Part shown: piece after piece, positions 1-8,425 of the stretch | Layout: each line of letters begins with the position of its first letter | How positions within the stretch are numbered: position 1 is the first letter of the stretch | NCBI RefSeq assembly: GCF_900618535.1 | Contig: NZ_UYJA01000002.1 | Location: 186,001 to 250,000, forward strand | Direction: 5' to 3' | Source of the DNA: Pseudomonas bubulae | Lineage (GTDB): Bacteria > Pseudomonadota > Gammaproteobacteria > Pseudomonadales > Pseudomonadaceae | Length of the DNA: 64,000 bases | The notes under the pieces: model-generated | What the model saw: only the letters and a program-made list of their open reading frames with translations | What the model was told of the DNA's origin: nothing | Database searches by the model: none | Made by a program: the position numbers and the translations under genes

Positions 1-1151
1 GTCCACTCCCTAACTTTGCGTAAGAACTCCTTGTCGCTGATAAGTGCTGCTTGGAACTCATCCTTGCTTTCATACTTGTGTCGTTCGACGAGCAATCTGA
101 ACAAGTTCGTGATAAAGGCATGGCGGAACATATGCGCGCATGCTTGCTCTTCAATTCCAGCCGATTCTCTGATCTTCGAGACTATCGACGTTATAGTCTC
201 AGGTGCGATCGGTTTTGCTGTTGTTTCAGATATGAGCAAGTAGTCGTTTTGGTTTTCTGGGTATGCTTTGATCAACTTCTGTCTTGCGGCTAAGTATTTT
301 TTGACCTCATTCAATGCAATCGCATTCACCGGAACTTCACGGACAAATGCTTCGCCGCGCTTAAGCGTTACCAGCTTTAGCATTGGATACTTCATCAGCA
401 GGGCATCACGCAGTGACGATGTTGTCAGGGATGCGATTTCCGATCGCCGAGCGCCTGTATGCTGAAGAAGTGTGAGCAGTGCAACGTGTCGCGCTTTGAG
501 GAACTCGGACTTGCCGCTATCATTTACCGCCTGCACCATCTTGTCAATGTTATGCTCAGAAATTGGGCTTCGTGTGTGCTCGCGGAAAGGTAGGGGGAAA
601 GAGTGGTGCGAGATGGTAGTTGTTACTTTGTGTTGATTGTTGAAGGTGCGAATTACTTCTTCGGTGGTTAACTTGATGGTGCCTTTTGGTGATGCGAAGT
701 TGAGGTCGCCATAAAACTCGCCAATCCAAGCTAGGAACTTTAAGCACTCTCTACCTATGTTGATGGTGGTTCTGTCTGCTCTTTTTGGTTTATCAGGTTT
801 TCTAGGGTTGGGCTCTTCAATTAGCTCAATGATGAAATCTTCAAAAAACTTGTCGGTTATGTGATAAGGGTCGACCCTGTAATGCCAGCAGCGTCTTATC
901 AGCTGGCTAATGTTGCTCGCGTACTGGCCTATCGTTCCACCCTTGCTGTCCTGCCTTCGGCCATCAGCAGAAATTTGCTCATGCTTCTTGGATAGTTTTA
1001 GCAAATAGAGATTGGCGATATGGCATGGCTCGTTATTTGGCCACTTTATGTATGGGAATTTGTAGAAGGCATGCTTGCGCGTCTTACCTCCGGAAAATCT
1101 CTGGAACAGATCTACATGATCTAGCGTTTCCACCAGAAATTCTTCATTCAT
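1..1151 (-). CDS. Tyrosine recombinase, fourth gene of the element module (3' end outside window)
   Basis: The reading frame opens with ATG at 1151 and stays open to base 1, giving 383 visible codons; the C-terminus lies off the left edge. Residues 231-240 read HTGARRSEIA, the box I arginine motif of tyrosine recombinases (catalytic R235). Residues 340-343 read HMFR, the HxxR motif. The last His and the nucleophile Tyr should lie beyond the window. The N-terminal ~130 residues, with basic patches, would be the core-binding domain. The start overlaps the end of the upstream gene by 8 bp, so the two are probably translationally coupled. The function, integration or excision of the element it lies in, is inferred from the family. 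The family call is firm; the exact subfamily is not. Confidence 0.85.
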   Translation of the reverse strand, partial: MNEEFLVETLDHVDLFQRFSGGKTRKHAFYKFPYIKWPNNEPCHIANLYLLKLSKKHEQISADGRRQDSKGGTIGQYASNISQLIRRCWHYRVDPYHITDKFFEDFIIELIEEPNPRKPDKPKRADRTTINIGRECLKFLAWIGEFYGDLNFASPKGTIKLTTEEVIRTFNNQHKVTTTISHHSFPLPFREHTRSPISEHNIDKMVQAVNDSGKSEFLKARHVALLTLLQHTGARRSEIASLTTSSLRDALLMKYPMLKLVTLKRGEAFVREVPVNAIALNEVKKYLAARQKLIKAYPENQNDYLLISETTAKPIAPETITSIVSKIRESAGIEEQACAHMFRHAFITNLFRLLVERHKYESKDEFQAALISDKEFLRKVREW

Positions 1152-1752
1152 TTTTCTTACCCTTGGCCGTGATAGATACGACCGATGCCTTCTGTATAGG
1201 CGGGATTTGATACATTTCAGGGTTTAGACTGGTTATTGCAGTGATACGCTTTAATATTTCCGCAGCGCGAATCTTGCGCGTAACTTCATCTTGTGCGCTG
1301 ACTACGCCATCCAGCTTACTGCGGACATCCGATAAGGTTTGCAGGAGTATCAAGTTTGAGCGCTTCTGTACATCAAGGCTGAGATTAAGCTCCGCCAATT
1401 GCGCCAGTATCGCCTCTCTAGTTCTATTGTTTTTCGTGGGTGTTTTTTTTTCTTCCTTGTTGATAACCGACGCAGCATTTTTACGTAGGCGATCTATTGC
1501 AAGGAATCCACCCGGTATTCGCTCTTCGCTTCTTTGCTTAAATGTGTTTAAACTTATGGGTGATATATGTAGCGTCTCTCCCTCAACGATCGTTTCCAAA
1601 GCGAGCTTCGCCAGAGATGCCTGGCTAATAAGGGAGTCCCTTATAACGGCATTTTTGAGGTACTTGTAAGGCGTCGCGATTATCGCTAGTAATAACTTTC
1701 TCGTGTTCTCAATCGAGGCGGCTTGAATGGTTTTTCCCTCATCCCATTTCAT
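1144..1752 (-). CDS. Small coiled-coil accessory protein of the recombinase module
   Basis: This 202-aa protein overlaps the gene before it by 14 bp and the one after it by 8 bp, so all are read from one message. It has no catalytic motif that I recognise. The first ~100 residues look like an alpha-helical, possibly helix-turn-helix region around SLNTFKQRSEERIPGG. Residues ~115-170 have the heptad pattern of a coiled coil, and the C-terminus is short and basic. Multi-recombinase modules such as Tn554 (TnpC) also carry a small non-catalytic protein that assists or directs recombination. That role is an inference here. It did not resemble what I remember of GmtX. Confidence 0.6.
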   Translation of the reverse strand: MKWDEGKTIQAASIENTRKLLLAIIATPYKYLKNAVIRDSLISQASLAKLALETIVEGETLHISPISLNTFKQRSEERIPGGFLAIDRLRKNAASVINKEEKKTPTKNNRTREAILAQLAELNLSLDVQKRSNLILLQTLSDVRSKLDGVVSAQDEVTRKIRAAEILKRITAITSLNPEMYQIPPIQKASVVSITAKGKKNE

Positions 1753-3835
1753 CTTGTTTCCTCACAACAACAAGTATGTCAACCCGTAAACCGTTATCAC
1801 TCTCCAGGAAAACTGGCTCCATGGTCATTTGGCCGCTTTCCATAAGAAAGTCAAAGTATTCTGCGAGCTGTTCTGCATCCATTAATGACACGTTTCGGGT
1901 GCCGAATTTAGCCTCAATCAGATCAACCACATCAGTATAGTACGTGGCGCCGCCAGAGGCGATACGCTCGCTGAGGGCTTGCGACAAGGTGTTTTGAAGC
2001 TCCTTGCCTGGCAGCTCCTCCGTAATGTAATTCCAGATGTGCGCCGGGTCAGTGTGCCCGAACATCCACTGCAGGATGCCTACGTTTGCCCCGTACCCAC
2101 AATGGAGGAAGATTAAGGCAAAGAACCGCCTCAGTTGGTGTTGGCGGATGTAGTAGCGACGCCCCAAACTGTCGCGCTCGACCTCAAAGTAATCACAAAA
2201 CAGATCAATATTTTTGTAGTAGAGGTAAACGTCGCAAGGCGTCAAAGAACTTGTGCCTATGATGCCTGGGGACGAAAACAAGGGAAGGTGCTGATCGATG
2301 AAGCCGATGCTGATCAGCTCTGTCTGGAAGTCAATGAGCGTCTGAACCATTTCCGCCGCTAGGGGATCAATGGGGCGGGCGTTTCGAGCCCTGCGACCTT
2401 TTAGACCCCGACTAGACTTGGCGATAGGGGCGATCAGCCACTTTTTGTCCGCGCTGAGACAGTTGGCAGGATCGAGGCCGCGTAGTTCACAACCCCGTTT
2501 CGCCATCGTTGCTCCTACCAACAACTGGATAGATCCGTAATAGACCGCGATGAGTTCCAGTAGCCCTACATTGCCCCGTAGCTTGCTGAAATACAGTTCC
2601 TTGCTTTCTTTTAGTTCAGTACCAGGATCCCTTCCGTTGGAGCGAGTTGAAATTCCTAGGTACTGGACGCCAAGTTTAGCGATGGAGGGTTCGAGTAGCG
2701 AGAGGATAGTTGTGTCTGGGATGCCTGTGATGTTGACCTTGTGTTTCACGGAATATTTGGCGATGTTCACATAGCTTTCAAGAAGCTGCGGGCCGTATTC
2801 AAAGTGGAACTCAATGCCATCTTTGATCGCCTTGAAAATGATTGGGGTTGGGACATTTTTAAAACGGCCCATCGCCGCCCCTGTTACTTTATAGGTTGCA
2901 ATCTCTCTAAGATCTTCTGGGGTAGGGAGTGGAAAATCTAGGGCAGAGATCTTTTGTAAGATGGTAAAGGCGGTGCGGTACAAGACCAAGTCTCGTTTGG
3001 TCATGCGGTCTGGGTTGCCGTTGGTGACCGGGGCGCCATCGACCTCACGAATAAAGCGATCATTACGCCAAATGAAACCTAATATGCTATGCAGGGGCTT
3101 GAGTCGCCTTTTTCCAGCCAAAGTATCGTTGTATAGTTGTGCACTGACCCATACTGAGTTGACGTTCACTCCACCATTTGGATGGGTGTGGTACATCTTG
3201 TTGATATAAAGCGCGGCTCTTATACGCGGGATCAGCTCCAGAGGGATATCAAGCACGTTCTCTTCGAGCTGAAGAGGTGTTATGTCGGAGATGGAAGGGT
3301 AATCCTCCAGGCATTTATCAATTGCCGCTGGGCTAGTTTCCTCCAGAAGCGAAATGCAGTAGTTCGCGAGACGATTGTTCCAATCGTAGGTACTCACAGC
3401 GACGTAGCTACTAGTCCCGACCTGCTCGATGATGTCACACATCACGTCATAGGTAAGTGCGCTCAGGCCATGCTCGACCAGCTCCAAGGCTTCGGCGCCT
3501 TGAAGGATATGGTCAATGAGCGTGAGCGTTCGTCGAAAAGATGCCGCCTGTGAGGCCCAGCTATTGGTGAAGCCCGGCCCAGCTGAATTTTGAGTCGCTG
3601 CTATCAGCCAGCATTGCAACGAGTTGAGTAATTTGACGTGCTGCGGATCCGTTAATAACGAGCCGTTATACAGGTGAACACGCCAATCCAGCTCTTGGTC
3701 GTTCTTGAAACCAAAATTATATTTCCACAAAGGATCCCTGAAACTTGAGACAAGCCACGGGGCCGACATGAAGTGTGATATGTCACGTTTCTTGAACAGG
3801 CTAGCGAAATGGGCGAGATGTTCAGGATACTGCAT
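1739..3835 (-). CDS. Large tyrosine recombinase with complete catalytic set
   Basis: A 698-aa protein, about twice the usual length of a phage integrase. The catalytic domain is at the C-terminal end. R447 lies in the motif AKRGCELRGL, H566 and R569 in HQLR, H594 in FGHTDP, and the likely nucleophile Y603 follows in HIWNYI. This is the R-HxxR-H-Y order of active tyrosine recombinases. The long N-terminal ~400 residues match no domain I can name. The ATG at 3835 lies inside the end of the preceding gene, with a 14-bp overlap, and the same overlap is repeated at the downstream junction. It probably performs strand exchange at the element ends, alone or with its partners. Confidence 0.85.
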   Translation of the reverse strand: MQYPEHLAHFASLFKKRDISHFMSAPWLVSSFRDPLWKYNFGFKNDQELDWRVHLYNGSLLTDPQHVKLLNSLQCWLIAATQNSAGPGFTNSWASQAASFRRTLTLIDHILQGAEALELVEHGLSALTYDVMCDIIEQVGTSSYVAVSTYDWNNRLANYCISLLEETSPAAIDKCLEDYPSISDITPLQLEENVLDIPLELIPRIRAALYINKMYHTHPNGGVNVNSVWVSAQLYNDTLAGKRRLKPLHSILGFIWRNDRFIREVDGAPVTNGNPDRMTKRDLVLYRTAFTILQKISALDFPLPTPEDLREIATYKVTGAAMGRFKNVPTPIIFKAIKDGIEFHFEYGPQLLESYVNIAKYSVKHKVNITGIPDTTILSLLEPSIAKLGVQYLGISTRSNGRDPGTELKESKELYFSKLRGNVGLLELIAVYYGSIQLLVGATMAKRGCELRGLDPANCLSADKKWLIAPIAKSSRGLKGRRARNARPIDPLAAEMVQTLIDFQTELISIGFIDQHLPLFSSPGIIGTSSLTPCDVYLYYKNIDLFCDYFEVERDSLGRRYYIRQHQLRRFFALIFLHCGYGANVGILQWMFGHTDPAHIWNYITEELPGKELQNTLSQALSERIASGGATYYTDVVDLIEAKFGTRNVSLMDAEQLAEYFDFLMESGQMTMEPVFLESDNGLRVDILVVVRKQDEMG

Positions 3836-6095
3836 GGATCATGCTCTCGTAGGCGCTAGGGTTGCAATTTTTGACGGCGATATCCAGATGCGCTTGCAGT
3901 AGCTTGTCGCGACTTTTGAGGATGTATTTCTCGACCGTGTCGCAAACCGCAGCCCAGTATTTGGCCAACCCTCGAACAGTGTGTGGCGTCCTACTGAGAT
4001 TGATGGCTTCTCTGATGGACATCAGCGCGGTCATGCTTTCAGCAGACACGGAGACACCCACCTCTACAATCTCACCATTGGCTAAGCGATTTTCTTCCCT
4101 AGTTTTGAGGTTCTCCGGAACCTCCTTGAGAGTGTACCGGCTCAAAAACTCGTGCAGTTGGTCGAAATCGTCAAAGTTAGAAGCACGAAGCAAATATTCA
4201 CTGTCTTTCATGGCCTCACAGATGATTCCCTTCTGGAATATGCGCACATATCTGGTCGCGAAGAAGTCGTAGATAGCGGTGGGTAGGTAGGAGTCCAGCA
4301 GGTCTCTGTTCATGAAGGCGTGACCGAGCTTTCTGGCAAGTCTTGGCAGGCTATGATTTTGAATGTAATCCGCTACAGCTGACTGAGAGCGAACCCTAGT
4401 AATCGAGAGCTTCTTGATAAAGTCCACCAATTCGTCGCCTCTTTTCGCGGTGTGGGGAGACAACCGCTCAATGAAAAATTGTCGCATCATTGCATTCTGT
4501 TCGACTGCCGTTCGATTCAGAACGTTGCTGTTAGCAGTTCTCGGATAGTTAAAGCTTGTTCCGCATGTTAGAAATAGTTTTTGCCAAGTCGGATCGCCTT
4601 GCTTTTTAAGGTATTGACGGAGTGGTTCCGTGATCTCCTCCACCATACGAACGAGCGCAGCTGCCTTGGGATGCAGCAATATTTTTTGTTCGGAGTTCTT
4701 GCTCCCGCGCCTATCCTTGAATCCAATAAGTTCATACCCTTTGTCAGTCTTCAAGAACGAAACCCTTTTGGGGCCGTCCCAAATCACCAAGTCGTCCATG
4801 AAGGTAGTAGTAATTTCCGAGTGATATAGGGTGAGTAAGCACTGAAACGGAAGCATACTGTAGGTTGTGGGTAGGCCGAGTTTTAGTGCTAGCGCCGGAA
4901 GCCTTATTCCGTAACGACGACGCGAATCATTCGTTGTACACATGCCTTCGTCTTCGAAGGTGCGACAAATATTTGCGAAGCCTAGCTTTTCGAAGTTAAG
5001 GCGATTTTGGGGGTTGCGGACAACACGCTCCAGAAGCATGCCGTTCCCAGCTTCTCTGACTCGAATTCGTTGCGCTTTGCGAATTGCCAACGCCTCTGAT
5101 AGTCCCCATTTTTCGATGCACGACAGATCACTGGTAATCTCTCCATAAAGGAGGTCGATTGCCTGGATGTCCGTGACATGCACGGGTACTTCTGTCAGAA
5201 GTTTGTCTTTGATCTCAATGCCATGCTTGTTCTTCTTGATGTTGAACTCGGAGCCTGCCTTACTCTTCCCTGCAGGCAGAACTATTGCGTCTTCGTCAGC
5301 CGACCAAACATCGGTTTTGAGGAAGCATCTTATGATCAGGTTTCGCATAGTTCTGAAAGTTCGAGCATTGAGTTCTGGGTCTTCGTTGCGCTCGTATTCA
5401 ATGTTCTGGTAGTGCCAGAAATAGTGCTCGAAAAAGTCTTCCATCATCTCCGGTGACTGGAACGCTGCCGGAGGGAAACGAAAGCTTTGCTCAGATATGT
5501 ATTTGGCGAGCTTATTGACCATCGCGCTCGACACTTTGGCGCGCTTCAAAGAGTCGCGTCTGATCGCTTCATGGAAAGCTTTGGTGAACTCAGGGCCGTG
5601 CGAGTGATACATCGCAACTAGCTTGAGATAAACCGATTTTCCTTTCTTGCCCTTGACCTTCCACCCACTCCAGAAGGAGACGATCTCCGGGTCTAGCTTG
5701 TGCTTGCTCTCTTGCCATGTCTGTTCAAAGTAAGGCAACCGGGCACGAGACCAGATCACTGGCTGCAAGCCGGGAACAAGGTCGACCAGACCAGAAATCA
5801 TCTCAGTAACAGCAATTGATCGTTGACGAACTATGTACTCTTCAAGCACAGCTATGTCGCCAACGTGAAGGCTTCCAAGAAAGCTTTCGACCAGCCACGT
5901 GAGTTTTTCAGCATCAAGGTTTGTCAGGCTGAGGTACTCGCCCAAGCAGTGGCAGTGACAGTCGAAAAGCTGCAGAGCATTCCTATTGTCTCTATCAAGT
6001 GTGGTCGGTGACATCAGCAGCTTGTATGCCAGCTCTTCATCAATGGCCTGCAGCGGGTAGTGGGTGACGTAGCCTTTGCTTTTGATGATTGTCAC
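3822..6095 (-). CDS. Tyrosine-recombinase-fold protein with degenerate active site
   Basis: The first gene of the four-gene operon encodes 757 aa from a GTG at 6095, about 90 bp from the end of the element. The C-terminal third resembles a tyrosine recombinase: R569 in ITRVRSQ, H592 in KLGHAF, and Y603 in LLDSYLP are spaced as in the family. The box I arginine is missing from the region where it should be (around 420-435), and the first His of HxxR is replaced by Thr566. It may therefore be a structural or DNA-binding partner rather than an active recombinase. I recall that strand-biased integrative elements (Tn6283-like) encode a comparable fold protein named Tfp, but I could not compare sequences. 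The 14-bp overlap with the next gene implies coupled expression. Confidence 0.65.
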   Translation of the reverse strand: MTIIKSKGYVTHYPLQAIDEELAYKLLMSPTTLDRDNRNALQLFDCHCHCLGEYLSLTNLDAEKLTWLVESFLGSLHVGDIAVLEEYIVRQRSIAVTEMISGLVDLVPGLQPVIWSRARLPYFEQTWQESKHKLDPEIVSFWSGWKVKGKKGKSVYLKLVAMYHSHGPEFTKAFHEAIRRDSLKRAKVSSAMVNKLAKYISEQSFRFPPAAFQSPEMMEDFFEHYFWHYQNIEYERNEDPELNARTFRTMRNLIIRCFLKTDVWSADEDAIVLPAGKSKAGSEFNIKKNKHGIEIKDKLLTEVPVHVTDIQAIDLLYGEITSDLSCIEKWGLSEALAIRKAQRIRVREAGNGMLLERVVRNPQNRLNFEKLGFANICRTFEDEGMCTTNDSRRRYGIRLPALALKLGLPTTYSMLPFQCLLTLYHSEITTTFMDDLVIWDGPKRVSFLKTDKGYELIGFKDRRGSKNSEQKILLHPKAAALVRMVEEITEPLRQYLKKQGDPTWQKLFLTCGTSFNYPRTANSNVLNRTAVEQNAMMRQFFIERLSPHTAKRGDELVDFIKKLSITRVRSQSAVADYIQNHSLPRLARKLGHAFMNRDLLDSYLPTAIYDFFATRYVRIFQKGIICEAMKDSEYLLRASNFDDFDQLHEFLSRYTLKEVPENLKTREENRLANGEIVEVGVSVSAESMTALMSIREAINLSRTPHTVRGLAKYWAAVCDTVEKYILKSRDKLLQAHLDIAVKNCNPSAYESMIHAVS

Positions 6096-6127
6096 GGTTT
6101 TATTTACCCTTGAAGGCTGACTTTATC

Positions 6128-6150
6128 CTTAAAATGTAGCGGATTTTAAG
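6128..6150. repeat. Inverted repeat at element end (8-bp arms, 7-bp centre)
   Basis: CTTAAAAT and ATTTTAAG flank the 7-bp centre GTAGCGG. Perfect arms around a 6-8 bp centre are the architecture of a tyrosine-recombinase core site, so this may be a binding or crossover site. It lies about 34 bp from the hrpB boundary. Confidence 0.6.
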
Positions 6151-6160
6151 TATTTGACAA
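6133..6160 (-). promoter_or_regulatory. Candidate promoter of the recombinase operon
   Basis: Read on the minus strand, TTGTCA (6160-6155) and TACATT (6138-6133) are 16 bp apart and lie about 40-65 bp upstream of the GTG start at 6095. The -35 hexamer falls in one palindrome and the -10 in the other. Proteins bound to the element end could therefore repress the operon. The promoter call rests only on the hexamers and spacing. Confidence 0.4.
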
Positions 6161-6170
6161 TGTGTCAAAT
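6152..6170. repeat. Second inverted repeat at element end (8-bp arms, 3-bp centre)
   Basis: ATTTGACA and TGTCAAAT flank a 3-bp centre. It begins two bases after the first palindrome and ends 13 bases before hrpB sequence resumes. It may be a recombinase or repressor site. Its half sites contain promoter-like TTGACA and TTGTCA. Confidence 0.6.
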
Positions 6171-6186
6171 CAGCAAACTCAGCGAG
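6171..6186. other. Element/hrpB junction (one attachment-site half)
   Basis: From codon GAG at 6184 the plus-strand frame matches the HrpB sequence after the DEFH box (ERSLDADLALAL). Just before it the frame reads SKLS, where HrpB family members have DEFH. The boundary is therefore at about 6184, give or take a few bases of shared sequence. The other junction is outside the window, so the core duplication cannot be defined. Confidence 0.75.
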
Positions 6187-8322
6187 CGTAGTCTGGATGC
6201 CGATCTGGCGTTGGCCTTGAGCCTCAATGGGCGTGAGCTGTTTCGGGATGAACAGCCGCTGAAAATTCTGCTGATGTCCGCCACTCTTGAGGGCGAACGA
6301 CTGGCGAGCATTCTCGACGATGCGCCGATCTTGCGCAGTGAGGGCCGCATGTACCCGGTGGCGATGCGCTGGGGGCGGCCGTTTGTGCCCGGTGAATTTA
6401 TCGAGCCGCGAGTGGTGCAGACCGTACTTGATGCCATCAACGATGAAAGCGGCAGCCTGCTGGTGTTCCTGCCCGGGCAGGCGGAGATTCGTCGGGTCAA
6501 TCAGCAACTGGCCGACGCGCTGGGTTCGCGCAGCGATATTCTGCTGTGCCCTTTGCATGGAGAACTGGATCTGACGGCCCAGCGTGCGGCCATCGAGCCT
6601 GCGCCAAAAGGCCTGCGCAAGGTGGTGCTGGCCACCAATATTGCCGAGACCAGCCTGACTATCGACGGCGTGCGCGTGGTGATCGATGCCGGGCTGGCGC
6701 GTGTTCCGCGGTTTGACCCGGGCAGCGGCATGACCCGCCTTGATACCCAGCGCATTTCCCGCGCCAGTGCCACCCAGCGTGCCGGCCGCGCCGGGCGTCT
6801 GGAACCGGGTGTGTGTTATCGGCTGTGGTCCGAGGACCAGCACGCGCAGTTGGCGGCCTATGGCAGTGCGGAGATCCTGCAGGCTGATCTGGCCGGGTTG
6901 GCGCTGCAACTGGCACGCTGGGGTGTCACTCCCGAGCAACTGATCTGGCTCGATATGCCGCCCTCGGCCAGTTATGCACAGGCCCGACAATTGCTCGATC
7001 GGCTGGGTGCCTTGCACGGAGCAAAACTCACCCCCCACGGCGAAGCGATGGCTGAACTGCCTGCACATCCGCGGATTGCCCATCTATTGCTGCGCGGTCA
7101 GGACCTTGGGCTGGCCGACATGGCCTGTGATATCGCGGCGTTGTTGGGGGAGCGCGATATCCTGCGCGGCGTCGGAGCGGACCTGCATAGCCGGCTGGCC
7201 CTGCTGTCAGGCGAAAGCCGCGCCGCACGGGGCGGGCAGGGCGGTGTGCAGCGGGCCAAACAACTGGCCCGGCAGTATCGCGGGTACTTGCGTGGCAAGG
7301 CCAGGCAGCCGGTCGCCGACCCCGACCACCCGCGCTGGCTGGGTGCCTTGCTGGCGCTGGCCTACCCCGATCGGGTCGCCCAACAGCGTAAACCCGGTGG
7401 GGCGGAATATCGTCTGGCCAATGGCCGTGCGGCGTTGTTCAGCGAAGTGGATGGCCTGATGAAACAGCCCTGGCTGGTCATCGCCGATTTGGGCAGCCGT
7501 CAGGGGCAACGTGAAGAACGCATTTATCTGGCGGCCGAGTTTGATCCTGCCTTGCTCGAGGGTGTTTTGAGCGAGCAGGTCAGCGTTGTCGATCAACTGG
7601 ACTGGGATGAGCGCGAGGGTGTGCTGCGTGCCGAGCGCCAGCGCAAGGTCGGCGAGCTGGTCCTCAGTCGCGAGCCATTGACCGGGCTCGACGAAGCGGC
7701 CCGTACGCAAGCGCTGATCAATCTGGTGCGACGCAAGGGGCTGGAGCTGTTGCCGTGGACGCCCGAGCTGCGCCAGTGGCAGGCGCGGGTAGCGTTGTTG
7801 CGTCAACTGGACCTGCAGATCCAGGGGCACAGTGAATGGCCCGACGTCAGCGATGCCGCCTTGCTGGCCGGGCTTGAAGACTGGTTGGGGCCGTATCTGG
7901 GGCGTGTGTCGCGGCTCAGTCACTTTGCCAGCCTCGACCTGTCGAGCATTGTGCATAACATGCTCAAATGGCCGCTGCCCCAGCGCCTGGACGAACTGGC
8001 GCCCCACCATATCAAGGTGCCTTCAGGGTCTTCGGTGCGGCTGGACTACAGCGAACACCCGCCGATTCTGGCGGTGCGCCTGCAAGAGTTGTTTGGGCTG
8101 GCGGACACCCCGCGTATTGCGGGCGGGCGCCAGGTGGTCAAGTTGCACCTGCTTTCTCCGGCAAGGCGTCCGGTGCAAGTAACCCAGGATCTGGCCAACT
8201 TCTGGCGAAGTACCTATGCCGAGGTGAAAAAAGATTTGAAGGGGCGCTACCCCAAGCATTACTGGCCCGATGATCCGCTGGTGGCCGAAGCCACGGCGCG
8301 GATCAAGCCGCGGAAGCCGTAG
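6184..8322 (+). pseudogene. hrpB: ATP-dependent helicase HrpB, 5' end removed by the integrated element
   Basis: HrpB is a DEAH-box helicase of about 840 aa. Here about 712 codons remain. Motif III (LLMSATLEG), motif V (ATNIAETSLTIDGV) and motif VI (QRAGRAGR) are present, followed by the helicase-associated and HrpB C-terminal domains. Motif I (Walker A), Ia and the DEFH motif II are missing. About 125 N-terminal residues are therefore replaced by element DNA. An open frame starts at TTG 6154 and adds ten foreign residues (reading on to KLS), so a truncated product could be made. Without the P-loop it cannot hydrolyse ATP. The 5' part of the gene should lie at the far end of the element. Confidence 0.9.
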
Positions 8323-8337
8323 CGACCGGGCGTACGC

Positions 8338-8401
8338 ATCGCGAGCAAGCCCGCTCCCACAAAAATTGCGCAGTTCTTGTGGGAGCGGGCTTGCTCGCGA
8401 T
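8338..8401. repeat. REP palindrome pair (REPIN-like)
   Basis: The motif ATCGCGAGCAAGCCCGCTCC and its inverse face each other, forming a long imperfect hairpin after hrpB. This is the common Pseudomonas REP type, found at seven other places in the window. It may also act as a terminator or mRNA stabiliser. Confidence 0.85.
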
Positions 8402-8425
8402 GGCATCAACGCGGTGAGTAAAGCT

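Noticed and set aside
1144..6095. Firm naming as the gamma-mobile trio (GmtY/GmtZ/GmtX)
   Set aside because: The 202-aa protein did not resemble what I recall of GmtX, and there are four genes, not three. The name would be a guess without a profile search.
6154..8322. The open frame from TTG 6154 as a complete, functional helicase
   Set aside because: It lacks Walker A and the DEFH box. Its first ten residues are element sequence, so it is a remnant of hrpB.
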